DNA of 64,000 bases, taken from JACVRW01 sp034664085. GTDB taxonomy: Bacteria; Actinomycetota; Thermoleophilia; Solirubrobacterales; Thermoleophilaceae. How positions within the stretch are numbered: the first letter of the stretch is position 1; every line of letters begins with the position of its first letter. The notes under the pieces were generated by a model. The model was not told the DNA's origin. It worked only from the letters and a program-made list of their open reading frames with translations, and ran no database searches. The stretch lies in contig JAXDII010000095.1 of the NCBI GenBank assembly GCA_034664085.1, positions 7,562 through 71,561 on the forward strand, given 5' to 3'. Of this stretch, positions 56,515 to 64,000 are shown piece by piece. Both the position numbers and the translations under genes were made by a program.

Positions 56515-57513
56515 ATGGTCAGCCGGATGGCGGCCCCGATCACCAGCCAGACCCCGCTGAGCCTGGCGACGGATCTCACCGATCTCGAGCGCGGGATCAT
56601 CCGACAGCTGCAGACCGACGGACGCCGGCCCTTCGCACAGATCGCTCGCGAGCTCGGCGTCGCCGAGAAGACCGTGCGCAAGCGGGTGCACGAGCTCTGC
56701 GAGCGGGACGTGATCGAGATCACGACGGTGGCGGACCCGCAGTTGCTCGGCTACCGCGCGATGGCGCTGCTCGGCATCCAGACCGAGGCCCGGCGGCCTG
56801 CGGGCGACATCGCGGACGACGTGGGGAACATCGACGGGGTGGACTACGTGGCGGAGACCACGGGCCGGTACTCGATCTTCGCGGAAGTGCTCTGTCGCGA
56901 CGCCGAGGAGCTACGCAACAAGCTCCAGCAGGAGATCTCGCCGATCGACGGCATCCAGTCCATCGAGACCTTCCCCTATCTGCGCCTTCACTTTCAGTTC
57001 CCCGACTGGGAGGCGGCCCGGCGGTCGGACCGGGAGGTGCGCCCGCCCTCCTCGGTGGCGCACGACCTGGAGGACATCGACCTGAAGATCGCGTCCCAGC
57101 TCAGTGCCGACGGACGCATGCCGCTGCACCGGATCGCGCAGACGCTGGAGGTGTCCGAGACCCAGGTTCGCCAGCGGCTCAGCCGCATGACGGACTCGGG
57201 TGCGGTGCGCGTCATGGCCATCACGAATCCGCGCAGCCTCGGGTTCACGACGATCGCCTGGATGGGGATAGTCGCCGGGCCGGGGGCCAAGGTCGGCCAG
57301 CTCGCCGAGCAGCTCGCCGCGCTGCCGACGATCGCCTACCTGATCGTGTGCGCTGGACGCTTCGACATCTTCGCGGAAGCGATCTGCGTGGATCACGAAG
57401 AGCTTCTGCGGCTCCTCGACGAGCACGTGAGGCCAATGGCCGGCGTGGCGCACGTGGAGGCCTCGCTCTACCTGGGATTGCGATACCGCCGGATGCGGCT
57501 CCCGTACTCGTAG
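56515..57513 (+). CDS. Tandem Lrp/AsnC-family regulator (two complete units)
   Basis: A 332-residue regulator made of two Lrp units in one chain. Unit 1: HTH 'LERGIIRQLQTDGRRPFAQIARELGVAEKTVRKRVHEL' in outline (~20-60), then a RAM effector domain (~75-150). Unit 2: HTH 'IDLKIASQLSADGRMPLHRIAQTL' start (~185-225) and a second RAM domain (~240-320). It is divergent from the FAD monooxygenase/ABC operon and most likely its regulator, with the substrate or a metabolite as effector. ATG 56515 or 56527 may be the start; neither has a strong ribosome site. Confidence 0.92.
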   Translation: MVSRMAAPITSQTPLSLATDLTDLERGIIRQLQTDGRRPFAQIARELGVAEKTVRKRVHELCERDVIEITTVADPQLLGYRAMALLGIQTEARRPAGDIADDVGNIDGVDYVAETTGRYSIFAEVLCRDAEELRNKLQQEISPIDGIQSIETFPYLRLHFQFPDWEAARRSDREVRPPSSVAHDLEDIDLKIASQLSADGRMPLHRIAQTLEVSETQVRQRLSRMTDSGAVRVMAITNPRSLGFTTIAWMGIVAGPGAKVGQLAEQLAALPTIAYLIVCAGRFDIFAEAICVDHEELLRLLDEHVRPMAGVAHVEASLYLGLRYRRMRLPYS

Positions 57514-57572
57514 CCGCAGGCTTGCAGCGCCTGTTCCGCCTGCGATAGCTTCGCCATGTGTGAAGGATCGGG

Positions 57573-57831
57573 CACGCTCGGCCGCTCGCGCGAGAGGTCG
57601 CGCGGCACGGGAATCAACGTCAACAGCGTCTCGCCCGGCCCAACCGACACTGCGCTGTTCCAGCAGCAGCCGGAGAAGATGCAGAAGGCGCTGATCCGGG
57701 CGATTCCGTTCCGCCGGCTGGGTGCGCCGGAGGACATCGCGAAAGCGGTGACCTTCCTCGCATCGGAGCGTGCCTCGTTCATCACGGGCCAGGTGCTGAG
57801 CGTCAGCGGCGGGTGGACGATGGTCGACTAG
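57573..57831 (+). pseudogene. Remnant of a short-chain dehydrogenase, 5'-truncated and frameshifted
   Basis: From about 57610 the frame encodes the SDR C-terminus: 'GINVNSVSPGPTDTALF', 'RRLGAPEDIAKAVTFLAS' and 'ITGQVLSVSGGWTMVD'. Upstream of it the matching 'HARPLAREVARHG' lies in another frame (57573-57611), so there is one extra base near 57611-57613. The Rossmann GxxxGxG, the catalytic Ser and the YxxxK are absent. It follows the Lrp gene. An intact SDR would be ~250 residues. It is a decayed fragment and unlikely to be functional. Confidence 0.8.
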
Positions 57832-58159
57832 CCCGCGGCCTTCGGGGAATCCGCGTAACCGGCGCACGGCTTGCGTCCGCATGCGCAGCTCCTCTGCTCG
57901 GCAAGATGCGCGCTTGTACCCATCGCTTCGGGCCCGCTTCTCGCCGAGAATGGCTCGCATGGAGTCACTGCGGCCACGCAGCGTGCACGGTTGCTCGGGC
58001 GGGTGAAGGGCGACGCCGCCCAGGCAGTCGGGGCCCGGCGGACCGCGCAGGCACGTCCGACCGGGTGTGTTCTGCTGGAGTGTCACCGACAGCCTGGAGA
58101 GCATCGAGCCGTTGACTTCGACACCACCTGCCGCAAGATCGTCGCTCGATGTGTGGCCG
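57832..58159 (+). other. Gene-poor stretch before the two-component system
   Basis: 328 bases with no convincing gene. It contains CTTGTACCCAT (57913-57923), which recurs at 60858-60868 in the next intergenic stretch. The kinase frame is open back to 58067, so part of this may be coding if a GTG at 58067 or 58151 is used. Confidence 0.4.
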
Positions 58160-59185
58160 ATGCCCGCGCCGGATGTCGGCAGCCGAACGCAGCCCCGCCC
58201 GTCGAGGCGGGGACACGCACTGTCGCTGCTGTGGCGGGTGTTCCTCGTGAACGGGTTGGTGCTCGTCGTCGCGCTGCTCTTGCTCGCGTTCAGCCCGATC
58301 ACCATCGACGCGCCCATCGAGATCGGCCAGGTCGCAGTTCTCATCGCCGGCTTCCTCGTGTTGGTTGGGTTGAACCTGGTGCTGCTGCGACGGGTGCTCT
58401 CACCCCTCTTCACGCTCACGGAGGTGATGAGCTCGATCGACCCGGACAGGCCGGGCCGGCGTCTAGCGGGGGTCGATCCGCGCAGCTCCGAAGGCCAAGC
58501 TCTCGAGGCTGCCTTCAACGCCATGCTCGACAGGCTGGAGAGCGCCCGGCGGGAAGCCGCGCGCACGGCGCTCGCCGCACAGGAAGCGGAGAGGCTGCGC
58601 GTCGCGCAAGAGCTCCACGACGAGATTGGGCAGACGCTGACCGCCGTGACGATCCAGGCTGAGCGTGCAGCGGACGGTGACCCGGCTCTGGCCCCTCAGG
58701 CCCTCCGGCGCGTCGCGGACACCGTCCGCGAGAGCTTGGACGAGGTGCGCCGCATCGCCCGCGAGCTCCGGCCCGAGGCGCTGGACGACCTCGGCCTGGT
58801 CAACGCGCTGATCGCGCTCTGCTCGCGGATTGGCGCCCAGAACGGTCCCCGGGTGAGGCGCGAGCTTCAGGGAAGACTCCCGGCCCTGCGGCCGGACGTC
58901 GAGCTCGTCGTCTACCGAATCGCGCAAGAGAGCCTCACGAACGCGTTACGCCACTCCGATGCGCGCTCGGCGACCGTGTCGCTCAAAGCTGACGAGGAGA
59001 CGCTGATTCTGTGCGTTGCGGACGACGGAAAGGGGATGCCGGCGCAACTCCCGGCGGGTACGGCGGGGATAGCCGGCATGCGCGAGCGGGCGCTGCTCGT
59101 GGGCGGGCGGCTATCCATCCAGTCGCGGCCACAGCACGGGACCGAGGTACGGCTCACTGTCCCAGTCGACCAAGTGGACGCATGA
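58160..59185 (+). CDS. Sensor histidine kinase, NarL/DesK type
   Basis: A ~341-residue membrane kinase. There are two helices (~20-45 and ~60-82) with only a short outside loop, then a HAMP-like segment ('LSPLFTLTEVMSSIDPDRPG'). The HisKA_3 dimerisation domain has the phospho-accepting His in 'QELHDEIGQTLTAVTIQ'. The HATPase_c domain has N box 'QESLTNALRHSDA', 'VADDGKGMP' and 'GTAGIAGMRERALLVGG'. The very small extracytoplasmic part suggests sensing of membrane or respiratory state. The start is uncertain (58067, 58151 or 58160). The stop overlaps the response regulator (ATGA). Confidence 0.9.
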   Translation: MPAPDVGSRTQPRPSRRGHALSLLWRVFLVNGLVLVVALLLLAFSPITIDAPIEIGQVAVLIAGFLVLVGLNLVLLRRVLSPLFTLTEVMSSIDPDRPGRRLAGVDPRSSEGQALEAAFNAMLDRLESARREAARTALAAQEAERLRVAQELHDEIGQTLTAVTIQAERAADGDPALAPQALRRVADTVRESLDEVRRIARELRPEALDDLGLVNALIALCSRIGAQNGPRVRRELQGRLPALRPDVELVVYRIAQESLTNALRHSDARSATVSLKADEETLILCVADDGKGMPAQLPAGTAGIAGMRERALLVGGRLSIQSRPQHGTEVRLTVPVDQVDA

Positions 59186-59841
59186 CTGTTCCGCTGAAGA
59201 CGCGCATCCTGCTTGCGGACGACCACGAGGTCGTTCGCGACGGCCTGCGCATGGTGCTCGACTCGGCGCCCGACCTCGAGGTCGTGGCCGAGGCAGGTGA
59301 CGGTGCGGAGGCGGTCGTGCTTGCCCTGTCAGCGGACGTCGACCTTGCCGTGCTGGATGTCTCGATGCCGCGCATGACCGGGCTGCAGGCCGCGCTCGAG
59401 CTGTCGCGCCGCATGCCCGAGCTGCGCGTGCTGATCCTCTCGATGCACGACAACGAGCAGTACTTCTTCGAGGCGCTCAAGGCCGGCGCTTCGGGTTACG
59501 TGCTCAAGACCGTGGCGAACCGCGACCTGATCGAGGCTTGCCGGGCGACCATGCGCGGCGAGCCGTTCATCTATCCGGCGGCCGTCAGGGCGCTCGTTCG
59601 CGACTACCTCGAGCGCGCGAGCCACGGCGAGACGACGCCCGAAGACCCGCTCAGCCCACGCGAGCTCGAGGTCGTCAAGCTGATCGCAGAGGGGCTGACC
59701 AGCGAGGAGATCGCCGCGCAGCTCTTCATCAGCAAGAAGACCGTCGACCGCCACCGCGCGAACATGCTCGAGAAGCTAGGCATGCGCAACCGCGTCGAGC
59801 TGACGCGCTACGCCATTCGTCGCGGTCTCGTCGTGCCCTGA
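59182..59841 (+). CDS. LuxR/NarL-type response regulator
   Basis: A 219-residue regulator partnered with the preceding kinase (ATGA overlap). The receiver domain has 'LLADDHEVVRDGLRMVLDS' (acidic pocket DD), the phospho-Asp in 'VDLAVLDVSMPRMTG' (the Asp before Val-Ser) and Lys in 'GYVLKTV'. The GerE-type HTH is 'LSPRELEVVKLIAEGLTSEEIAAQLF' start, with 'SKKTVDRHRANMLEKLG'. The targets are probably the neighbouring small stress genes, but no binding site is proved. Confidence 0.93.
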   Translation: MTVPLKTRILLADDHEVVRDGLRMVLDSAPDLEVVAEAGDGAEAVVLALSADVDLAVLDVSMPRMTGLQAALELSRRMPELRVLILSMHDNEQYFFEALKAGASGYVLKTVANRDLIEACRATMRGEPFIYPAAVRALVRDYLERASHGETTPEDPLSPRELEVVKLIAEGLTSEEIAAQLFISKKTVDRHRANMLEKLGMRNRVELTRYAIRRGLVVP

Positions 59842-59901
59842 GCGGCGGGATGGAGGCTGATACCCATTGTGGTCGGCGCTGACGGCGTCGACGATTGGTG
59901 C

Positions 59902-60219
59902 ATGGTTCAGCTTGCGATCCGTTGCCACCCGTGTGTACCCGTCTCGACCGAGGAGCTCGAGCGCTGGCTCGAGCGGCAGGCGCACGATCTTCGAGCAGAG
60001 GCGCCGCAGGCCACCGTACGCCTGTCACGCCTTACGCATGGACGGCCAGCCGCCGACCACCTCGATGTTGGCTGGTTGGTCGAGCTCGAGCTGGCCGAGG
60101 AGGAGCCGCTGCTCGCCGGGCACCGGCTCGCCGACGCGCTGAGGGACATGCGGCTGCTCGGCCTCCAGCCAACACTGCTCGCGCCGCGCGACGCCTGGAC
60201 GTACGGAGGGGCAGCGTGA
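59902..60219 (+). CDS. Small hypothetical protein next to UspA
   Basis: A 105-residue soluble protein. It contains 'CHPCVPVSTEELERWLERQA' near the start, a central strand-rich region ('DHLDVGWLVELELAEEEPL') and 'LADALRDMRLLGLQPTLL' near the end. This alpha/beta pattern recalls small DUF proteins found with stress genes; no family is named with confidence. Its stop overlaps the UspA GTG (GTGA), so the pair is cotranslated. ATG 59902 is preferred; GTG 59869 is an alternative. Confidence 0.6.
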   Translation: MVQLAIRCHPCVPVSTEELERWLERQAHDLRAEAPQATVRLSRLTHGRPAADHLDVGWLVELELAEEEPLLAGHRLADALRDMRLLGLQPTLLAPRDAWTYGGAA

Positions 60220-60743
60220 GCGTCGAGTCACGTTCCGACCACTCGGTGGCAAGCGGCGTGATGGCGGCGCTTGCCGACGGTCCACTGGTCATCTGCTACG
60301 ACGGATCCGAGCACGCCGAGCACGCCATCAAGGCGGCGGCGCGATTGCTCGCCCACAGGCCCACGCTGGTCCTGACGGTGTGGCAGCCGACGGCTGCGCT
60401 GGACGGCATTGGGTGGTTCGGGGAGACCGCGAGCATTGTCGATTTCGTGGAACTCGATCGTGCGGGTGCCGAGGCGGGCGGCCGCGTCGCGAACGACGGC
60501 GTGCGCATCGCGCAGGCGGCAGGCCTCGACGCCGAACCGGTCGCCATCAAGGCCACCGGACCTGTCTGGAAGACGATCATCGATATCGCCGAGCTCCATG
60601 ACGCGGCAGTGCTCGTCATGGGTTCTCGAGGACTCACGGGAGTGCGCTCGATGCTGCTCGGAAGCGTTTCCAGCGCGGTCGTTCATCACAGCGAACGGCC
60701 CACGGTCGTCATCCACCGCCCCAGCGACGAGCACGCCGCCTAG
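60216..60743 (+). CDS. Universal stress protein, UspA family
   Basis: A 175-residue UspA-type protein. It starts 'PLVICYDGSEHAEHAIKAAARLL', and the ATP-binding motif G-x2-G-x9-G(S/T) is seen in 'VMGSRGLTGVRSMLLGSVSSAVV', so it should bind ATP. 'HSERPTVVIH' ends the fold. Universal stress proteins accumulate on starvation, hypoxia or oxidants. GGAGGGG four bases before the GTG supports the start. It follows the two-component system, a common arrangement in dormancy-type regulons. Confidence 0.92.
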   Translation: MSVESRSDHSVASGVMAALADGPLVICYDGSEHAEHAIKAAARLLAHRPTLVLTVWQPTAALDGIGWFGETASIVDFVELDRAGAEAGGRVANDGVRIAQAAGLDAEPVAIKATGPVWKTIIDIAELHDAAVLVMGSRGLTGVRSMLLGSVSSAVVHHSERPTVVIHRPSDEHAA

Positions 60744-61046
60744 CCCAGACCGCTACGGCGACCGGCCGACAGCCAGGCGCTGCGCCGGAGCGATCCCGAC
60801 GTGACGAGCTCGAGCAGGGAGGTGCCCGTTGGGTGTCGGCTCATGGCCGGATCGGTCCTTGTACCCATGGAGTCGAACGCGGTTCAGGCGGACGATGGCC
60901 GGCATAACCCCCGACCCGAAGAGGCGAAACGTGCCCAACGGCATCGCCCACATTGCCCGGCTTGCTTTCCAACCCCCTGCCCGCTCTCCGCGGCGCGTAG
61001 AAGAACCCAGCGAGCGGCCCGCCTCCTGCCCGCTGGAGGCAGCGAC
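60744..61046 (+). other. Gene-poor stretch between uspA and the DUF6166-like gene
   Basis: 303 bases with no convincing gene. It carries the second copy of CTTGTACCCAT (60858-60868). The frame of the next gene is open throughout, but the encoded N-terminal extension has no protein-like pattern, so it is treated as leader or promoter DNA. Confidence 0.4.
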
Positions 61047-61517
61047 ATGAGTCGGGATCGTCGCTTGGCCGCAGGAGAGCGCTTCTACGTCGGGCGGCGA
61101 TCCGCGCACACAGACGTCTACGTCGTGACGCGGCGCGACGTGGAGACCCTTCGGCACCGTGCGGGAGAGGACGACGCCTCATTCGAGTGGGGGGCCCGTG
61201 CAGAGTGGGGGAATGTCGAGCTCGCGTTTGTGATCCTTCGCGACGCTACGGGCCGCGCGCCATCTGACCTCGTTTGCGCACGATTCCACGCTGAGGTCAT
61301 CGCGTCGCTGCCGGACGAGGGCTTCGTCCTCAGCCGCGATGACGTCGTGCTCTGCCTCGCCGCGGAGGTGCATGACGCCTCGACTCGGCGCTCTTCCTTT
61401 GCGTCGGGCGGCCGTCGCCGCATCGCGGGCTTGCTGGCCGCGCTCAGCTTCGTGTGGATGCCGGCGGCCATCCGCTCGACGTACCTGCGGGGAGGGGAAC
61501 GGGTTGGGGGTTCCTAG
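61047..61517 (+). CDS. DUF6166-like small protein with C-terminal hydrophobic segment
   Basis: A 156-residue protein. 'GERFYVGRRSAHTDVYVVTRRDVETL' then 'FEWGARAEWGNVELAFVILRDATG' resembles DUF6166 (Y-x-G-R ... F-E-W-G ... A-x-A-x-L-L), a domain of unknown function often seen in stress and cyanobacterial/actinobacterial genomes. The last ~25 residues include a hydrophobic stretch ('IAGLLAALSFVWMPAAI') that could sit in the membrane. ATG 61047 has GGAGG seven bases upstream. The family call is tentative. Confidence 0.65.
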   Translation: MSRDRRLAAGERFYVGRRSAHTDVYVVTRRDVETLRHRAGEDDASFEWGARAEWGNVELAFVILRDATGRAPSDLVCARFHAEVIASLPDEGFVLSRDDVVLCLAAEVHDASTRRSSFASGGRRRIAGLLAALSFVWMPAAIRSTYLRGGERVGGS

Positions 61518-61633
61518 GCGGGTGAGCACACGCCCGACCGCCCTGATCCAGGACGCCGAGTCAACGTGCGCGGCACGCCGGCACGGGCAGTCCATGCTTG
61601 CCGTGGGCTGCGCCGCCGAGCAGGAGGCTCGCG

Positions 61634-62077
61634 ATGAGCGAACTTGACTTCGAGGTGCTGCTGAACTGGTCGGGAACGGGCCGCCAGGGCACTGGTCGGA
61701 TCGACACGCACGACCTCGTGCTCGACCTCTCGACCCCCGCGTCGATGGGCGGCCGCGGGGTCGGCACGAACCCGGAGGAACTGCTCGTCAGCGCGGTGGC
61801 GGCGTGCTACACGGCGACGCTGTTCGGCGTGCTGCAGCGCTCCGGGCTCGCGGTTCGTTGTCTGACCGTCGTGGCCACGGGCAGCGTGACCGGCTTTCCG
61901 CGCACCACACGGTTCGAGCGGATCACCGTCAGCCCGACGATCGTAGGGGGCGATGCGCGCCGCCACGGCGAGTACGAGGACGCCGCGAACACTGCGCACG
62001 ACCGTTGCTTCATCGGCAGCATGCTCGCTGCCGAGGTGGCATACGAGGTGGGATCCGTCCAGATCCGAGAGGCGTGA
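61634..62077 (+). CDS. OsmC/Ohr-family peroxide-reducing protein
   Basis: A 147-residue protein of the OsmC/Ohr family, which reduces organic hydroperoxides with a reactive Cys pair. The two Cys are in 'VSAVAACYTATLFGVL' and 'TVVATGSV'-adjacent 'HDRCFIGSML'. 'GGRGVGTNPEELL' is the usual active-site loop with Glu. Cytosolic. 'AGGAGG' seven bases upstream supports ATG 61634. It belongs with UspA and the two-component system in what looks like a redox/stress island before cytochrome oxidase. Confidence 0.9.
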   Translation: MSELDFEVLLNWSGTGRQGTGRIDTHDLVLDLSTPASMGGRGVGTNPEELLVSAVAACYTATLFGVLQRSGLAVRCLTVVATGSVTGFPRTTRFERITVSPTIVGGDARRHGEYEDAANTAHDRCFIGSMLAAEVAYEVGSVQIREA

Positions 62078-62083
62078 CGCGCC

Positions 62084-62509
62084 GTGCTGATGGGGCGCAG
62101 CCGGGATCCTCAGAGCGAGCGCGAGCGTGGCCCGCGTGCCGTCGCGAGCGCTGGTGAGCAAGTGCCGACGGCCGTGAGCCGCGGGTCGCTGCGCGACGGG
62201 CTGTTGGTCTGCCTGGGACTGCTCACCAGCGATCCGAGTCGGTTCGAGCCGGTGGCCGTTGCCTGGCACGGGCGCTGGTGCGGCGAGATGGCCGGCATGG
62301 GCTTCGCCGAGGCGCGCGCAGTCCTCTCCGCCCTCGAGGCCCTGAACGGCTCGGATCCAGTGGCGGCCGGTCGAGCTCTGCGCGCGGCGTGTCGGCGTGC
62401 CGGCTGTGACGATCTGGCGTCAACGGTGGACGGGTGGCACGAGCGCCGCGCCCGTCAGGCCGTCGCGCTACGCGCGCGACTCGTGTCCGCGGGACCTAGC
62501 GCCGCCTGA
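62084..62509 (+). CDS. Hypothetical protein before cytochrome oxidase
   Basis: A 141-residue soluble, mostly helical protein without a recognised family. Segments such as 'GLLVCLGLLTSDPSRFEPVAVAWHGRW' in outline and 'LSALEALNGSDPVAAGRALRAACRRAGC' are protein-like. The first ~30 residues are low-complexity, so a later start is possible. GTG 62084 is six bases after the OsmC stop. It might be a small regulatory or structural protein of the stress island; nothing more can be said. Confidence 0.55.
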   Translation: MLMGRSRDPQSERERGPRAVASAGEQVPTAVSRGSLRDGLLVCLGLLTSDPSRFEPVAVAWHGRWCGEMAGMGFAEARAVLSALEALNGSDPVAAGRALRAACRRAGCDDLASTVDGWHERRARQAVALRARLVSAGPSAA

Positions 62510-62543
62510 GGCCGTCATCGCTTCGCACGCGCCTCAGACCGGA

Positions 62544-64000
62544 GTGGACCGGGCCCCGGCGCCCGAGATCGTGCTTGGAACTAGTGGGCCGGAGCCCGGC
62601 GGTTGGCTTGTCTGGCTGACGACGACCGACCACAAGCGGATCGGGGTCATGTACCTCGTCGCAACCTTCGTCTTCTTCCTGCTCGGTGGCACCGAGGCGC
62701 TCCTGATGCGCCTGCAGCTCGGCTCGCCGAGCAACACGCTGCTCGACCCTGAGAAGTACAACGCGCTCATGACCATGCACGGCACGACGATGGTCTTCCT
62801 CTTCGTCGTGCCGGTGTGGGCCGGGTTCTCCAACTACATGGTGCCCCTCATGATCGGAGCGCGCGACATGGCGTTTCCCCGCCTCAACGCACTGTCGTTC
62901 TGGCTCTTGATCGCGGGGGCCGTGACGTTCTACGGCTCTCTGTTCTTCAGTCCGCCCGCGGCCGGCTGGACGAGCTACACACCGCTCGCCACGGGCGACT
63001 ACATCCCAGGGAACGGCCAGGACGCCTGGATCTACCTGGTTCACCTCACGGGGCTGTCCTCGATGCTCGGCGCGATCAACCTCGTCGCGACGGTTGCCAA
63101 CATGCGCGCTCCCGGCATGGGGTGGGGCCGGCTGCCGCTCTTCTGCTGGGCCGTTGTCACCCAGGCGGTGATGCTGATCATCGCGCTACCGGCGATCGCG
63201 GCCGCCGTCACGATGCAGCTGACCGACCGCCACTTCGGGACGTGCTTCTTCGACCCGGTCTGCGGCGGCGACGCGATCCTGTACCAGCACCTCTTTTGGT
63301 TCTTCGGGCACCCCGAGGTCTACATCATGATCCTGCCGGGCTTCGGCGTGATCTCCGAGGTGCTGCCCGTCTTCGCCCGCAAGCCGATCTTCGGCTACAA
63401 GGCGATCGCCGCCTCGACCGCCGGCATCGCGCTGCTCTCGATGCTCGTTTGGGCGCACCACATGTTCACCGTGCCGATGGGCATGACCCTGCTCATCTTC
63501 TTCATGATCTCGTCGTTCCTGGTCGCAATCCCGACCGGGGTGAAGGTCTTCAACTGGCTCGCCACGCTCTGGCGCGGGTCGATCGAGTTCAAGACGCCGC
63601 TGTACTTCGGGGCGGGCTTCCTCGCGCTCTTCACCATGGGCGGAATCACCGGCGTGATGCTCGCCGTCTTTCCGATCAACTGGCAGACGCACGACACCTA
63701 CTTCGTCGTGGCGCACTTCCACTACGTGCTCGTCGCCGGCTCGGTCAACGCGATCTTCGCAGCGCTCTACTACTGGTTCCCGAAGATCACCGGCCGCATG
63801 ATGTCGGAGGCGCTCGGCAAGCTCTCCTTCTGGCTGACGTTCGTCGGTTTCAACGCGACCTTCCTCGTCCAGCACTCGCTCGGCCTGTCGGGCATGCCGC
63901 GGCGCGTGGCCCATTACCCGGCCGGCATGGGATGGGACCTGCTCAACCTGATCTCGACGGCGGGGTCACTGGTCCTCGGCCTCGGCGTGCTGGTCACCGT
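62544..64000 (+). CDS. ctaD: Cytochrome c oxidase subunit I (5' part)
   Basis: The catalytic subunit of aa3-type oxidase, which reduces O2 to water and pumps protons. It runs off the window end after ~486 codons. Heme ligand region 'MHGTTMVFLFVVPVWAGFSNYMVPLMIGARDMAFPR' (in outline) contains the D-channel Asp. 'WFFGHPEVYIMILPGFG' has the CuB His, the cross-linked Tyr and the gating Glu of A1-type enzymes. 'VWAHHMF' supplies two more CuB His and 'HDTYFVVAHFHYVL' the heme a and a3 His. The start is uncertain: GTG 62544 is the first usual start, but homology may extend to codons near 62517. No ATG is available. Confidence 0.93.
   Translation, partial: MDRAPAPEIVLGTSGPEPGGWLVWLTTTDHKRIGVMYLVATFVFFLLGGTEALLMRLQLGSPSNTLLDPEKYNALMTMHGTTMVFLFVVPVWAGFSNYMVPLMIGARDMAFPRLNALSFWLLIAGAVTFYGSLFFSPPAAGWTSYTPLATGDYIPGNGQDAWIYLVHLTGLSSMLGAINLVATVANMRAPGMGWGRLPLFCWAVVTQAVMLIIALPAIAAAVTMQLTDRHFGTCFFDPVCGGDAILYQHLFWFFGHPEVYIMILPGFGVISEVLPVFARKPIFGYKAIAASTAGIALLSMLVWAHHMFTVPMGMTLLIFFMISSFLVAIPTGVKVFNWLATLWRGSIEFKTPLYFGAGFLALFTMGGITGVMLAVFPINWQTHDTYFVVAHFHYVLVAGSVNAIFAALYYWFPKITGRMMSEALGKLSFWLTFVGFNATFLVQHSLGLSGMPRRVAHYPAGMGWDLLNLISTAGSLVLGLGVLVT

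Noticed and set aside
63186..63914. A 242-codon minus-strand frame inside cytochrome oxidase subunit I
   Set aside because: It is antisense to conserved heme and copper ligand motifs on the plus strand; the highly charged pattern is typical of a mirror frame of a membrane protein.
1..64000. CRISPR arrays, insertion sequences, integrases, toxin-antitoxin or restriction systems
   Set aside because: No spaced direct repeats, transposase/integrase motifs or paired small toxin genes were seen. The only tRNA (26041-26111) shows no flanking repeat suggesting an attachment site.

Overview
The window looks like a chromosomal stretch from a very GC-rich actinobacterium. My best guess is Thermoleophilia (Solirubrobacter/Conexibacter/Patulibacter-like). 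The reasons are the high GC with abundant GTG and TTG starts, many 1-4 base stop/start overlaps (ATGA, GTGA, TTGA), a Rex repressor next to a glutaredoxin-like domain, a K+-independent-type proton pyrophosphatase, MpaB-family and TrkA-pair genes, and secreted proteins with the decapeptide-like 'KxIxNGAVTT' repeats that I associate with that class. The lineage is an inference; no rRNA is present.

Layout. 1-3360: end of uvrA, two repeat-bearing secreted proteins, a degenerate GGDEF protein, a hexapeptide acyltransferase and a YjbQ protein. 3361-6261 (minus): pantothenate operon DUF2520 reductase-panC-panD-panB. 6342-9554: family-4 uracil-DNA glycosylase with a clamp-like tail, then the t6A operon tsaE-tsaB-rimI-tsaD. 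9562-14684: VOC protein, Na+/H+ antiporter, an in-frame glutaredoxin-Rex reading frame, a GCS2 ligase, a DUF1844-like protein and an MTA phosphorylase. 14822-26031: proton pyrophosphatase behind a structured leader, a CAP-domain protein, two APC permeases with universal-stress tails followed by two TrkA/RCK proteins, an FAD oxidoreductase, a methyltransferase and an MpaB protein. 26041-31365: tRNA-Gln, a large secreted protein and a heterodimer-type ABC exporter pair.

31644-44833 (minus): a nearly gap-free 12.5 kb catabolic operon. It runs from a BMP/nucleoside-type ABC importer through an amidohydrolase, FAD monooxygenase, M24 hydrolase, Fe-alcohol dehydrogenase, aldo/keto reductase and methylmalonate-semialdehyde dehydrogenase to a TetR regulator. 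A promoter with an overlapping AT-rich operator precedes it. 45055-50279: DoxX, then a ThiS/MoaD-like protein plus acetamidase/formamidase behind a leader containing a terminator-like hairpin, then cell-surface genes (DUF4234, ice-binding-like protein, L,D-transpeptidase). 50292-57513: a second import/catabolism unit (FAD monooxygenase paralogue, sugar-type ABC importer, MetE-like zinc methyltransferase) divergent from a tandem Lrp/AsnC regulator. 57573-64000: a dead SDR fragment, a two-component system, small stress proteins (UspA, OsmC) and the start of cytochrome c oxidase subunit I.

The strongest leads are the two paralogous monooxygenase/importer catabolic units with no assignable substrate, the glutaredoxin-Rex frame with an internal promoter-like start, the candidate cis-regulatory RNA ahead of the MoaD/amidase operon, and a recurrent TAnnnT box 6-7 bases before start codons that lack a Shine-Dalgarno site (probable leaderless transcripts). 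No CRISPR array, prophage, insertion sequence or known defence system was found.
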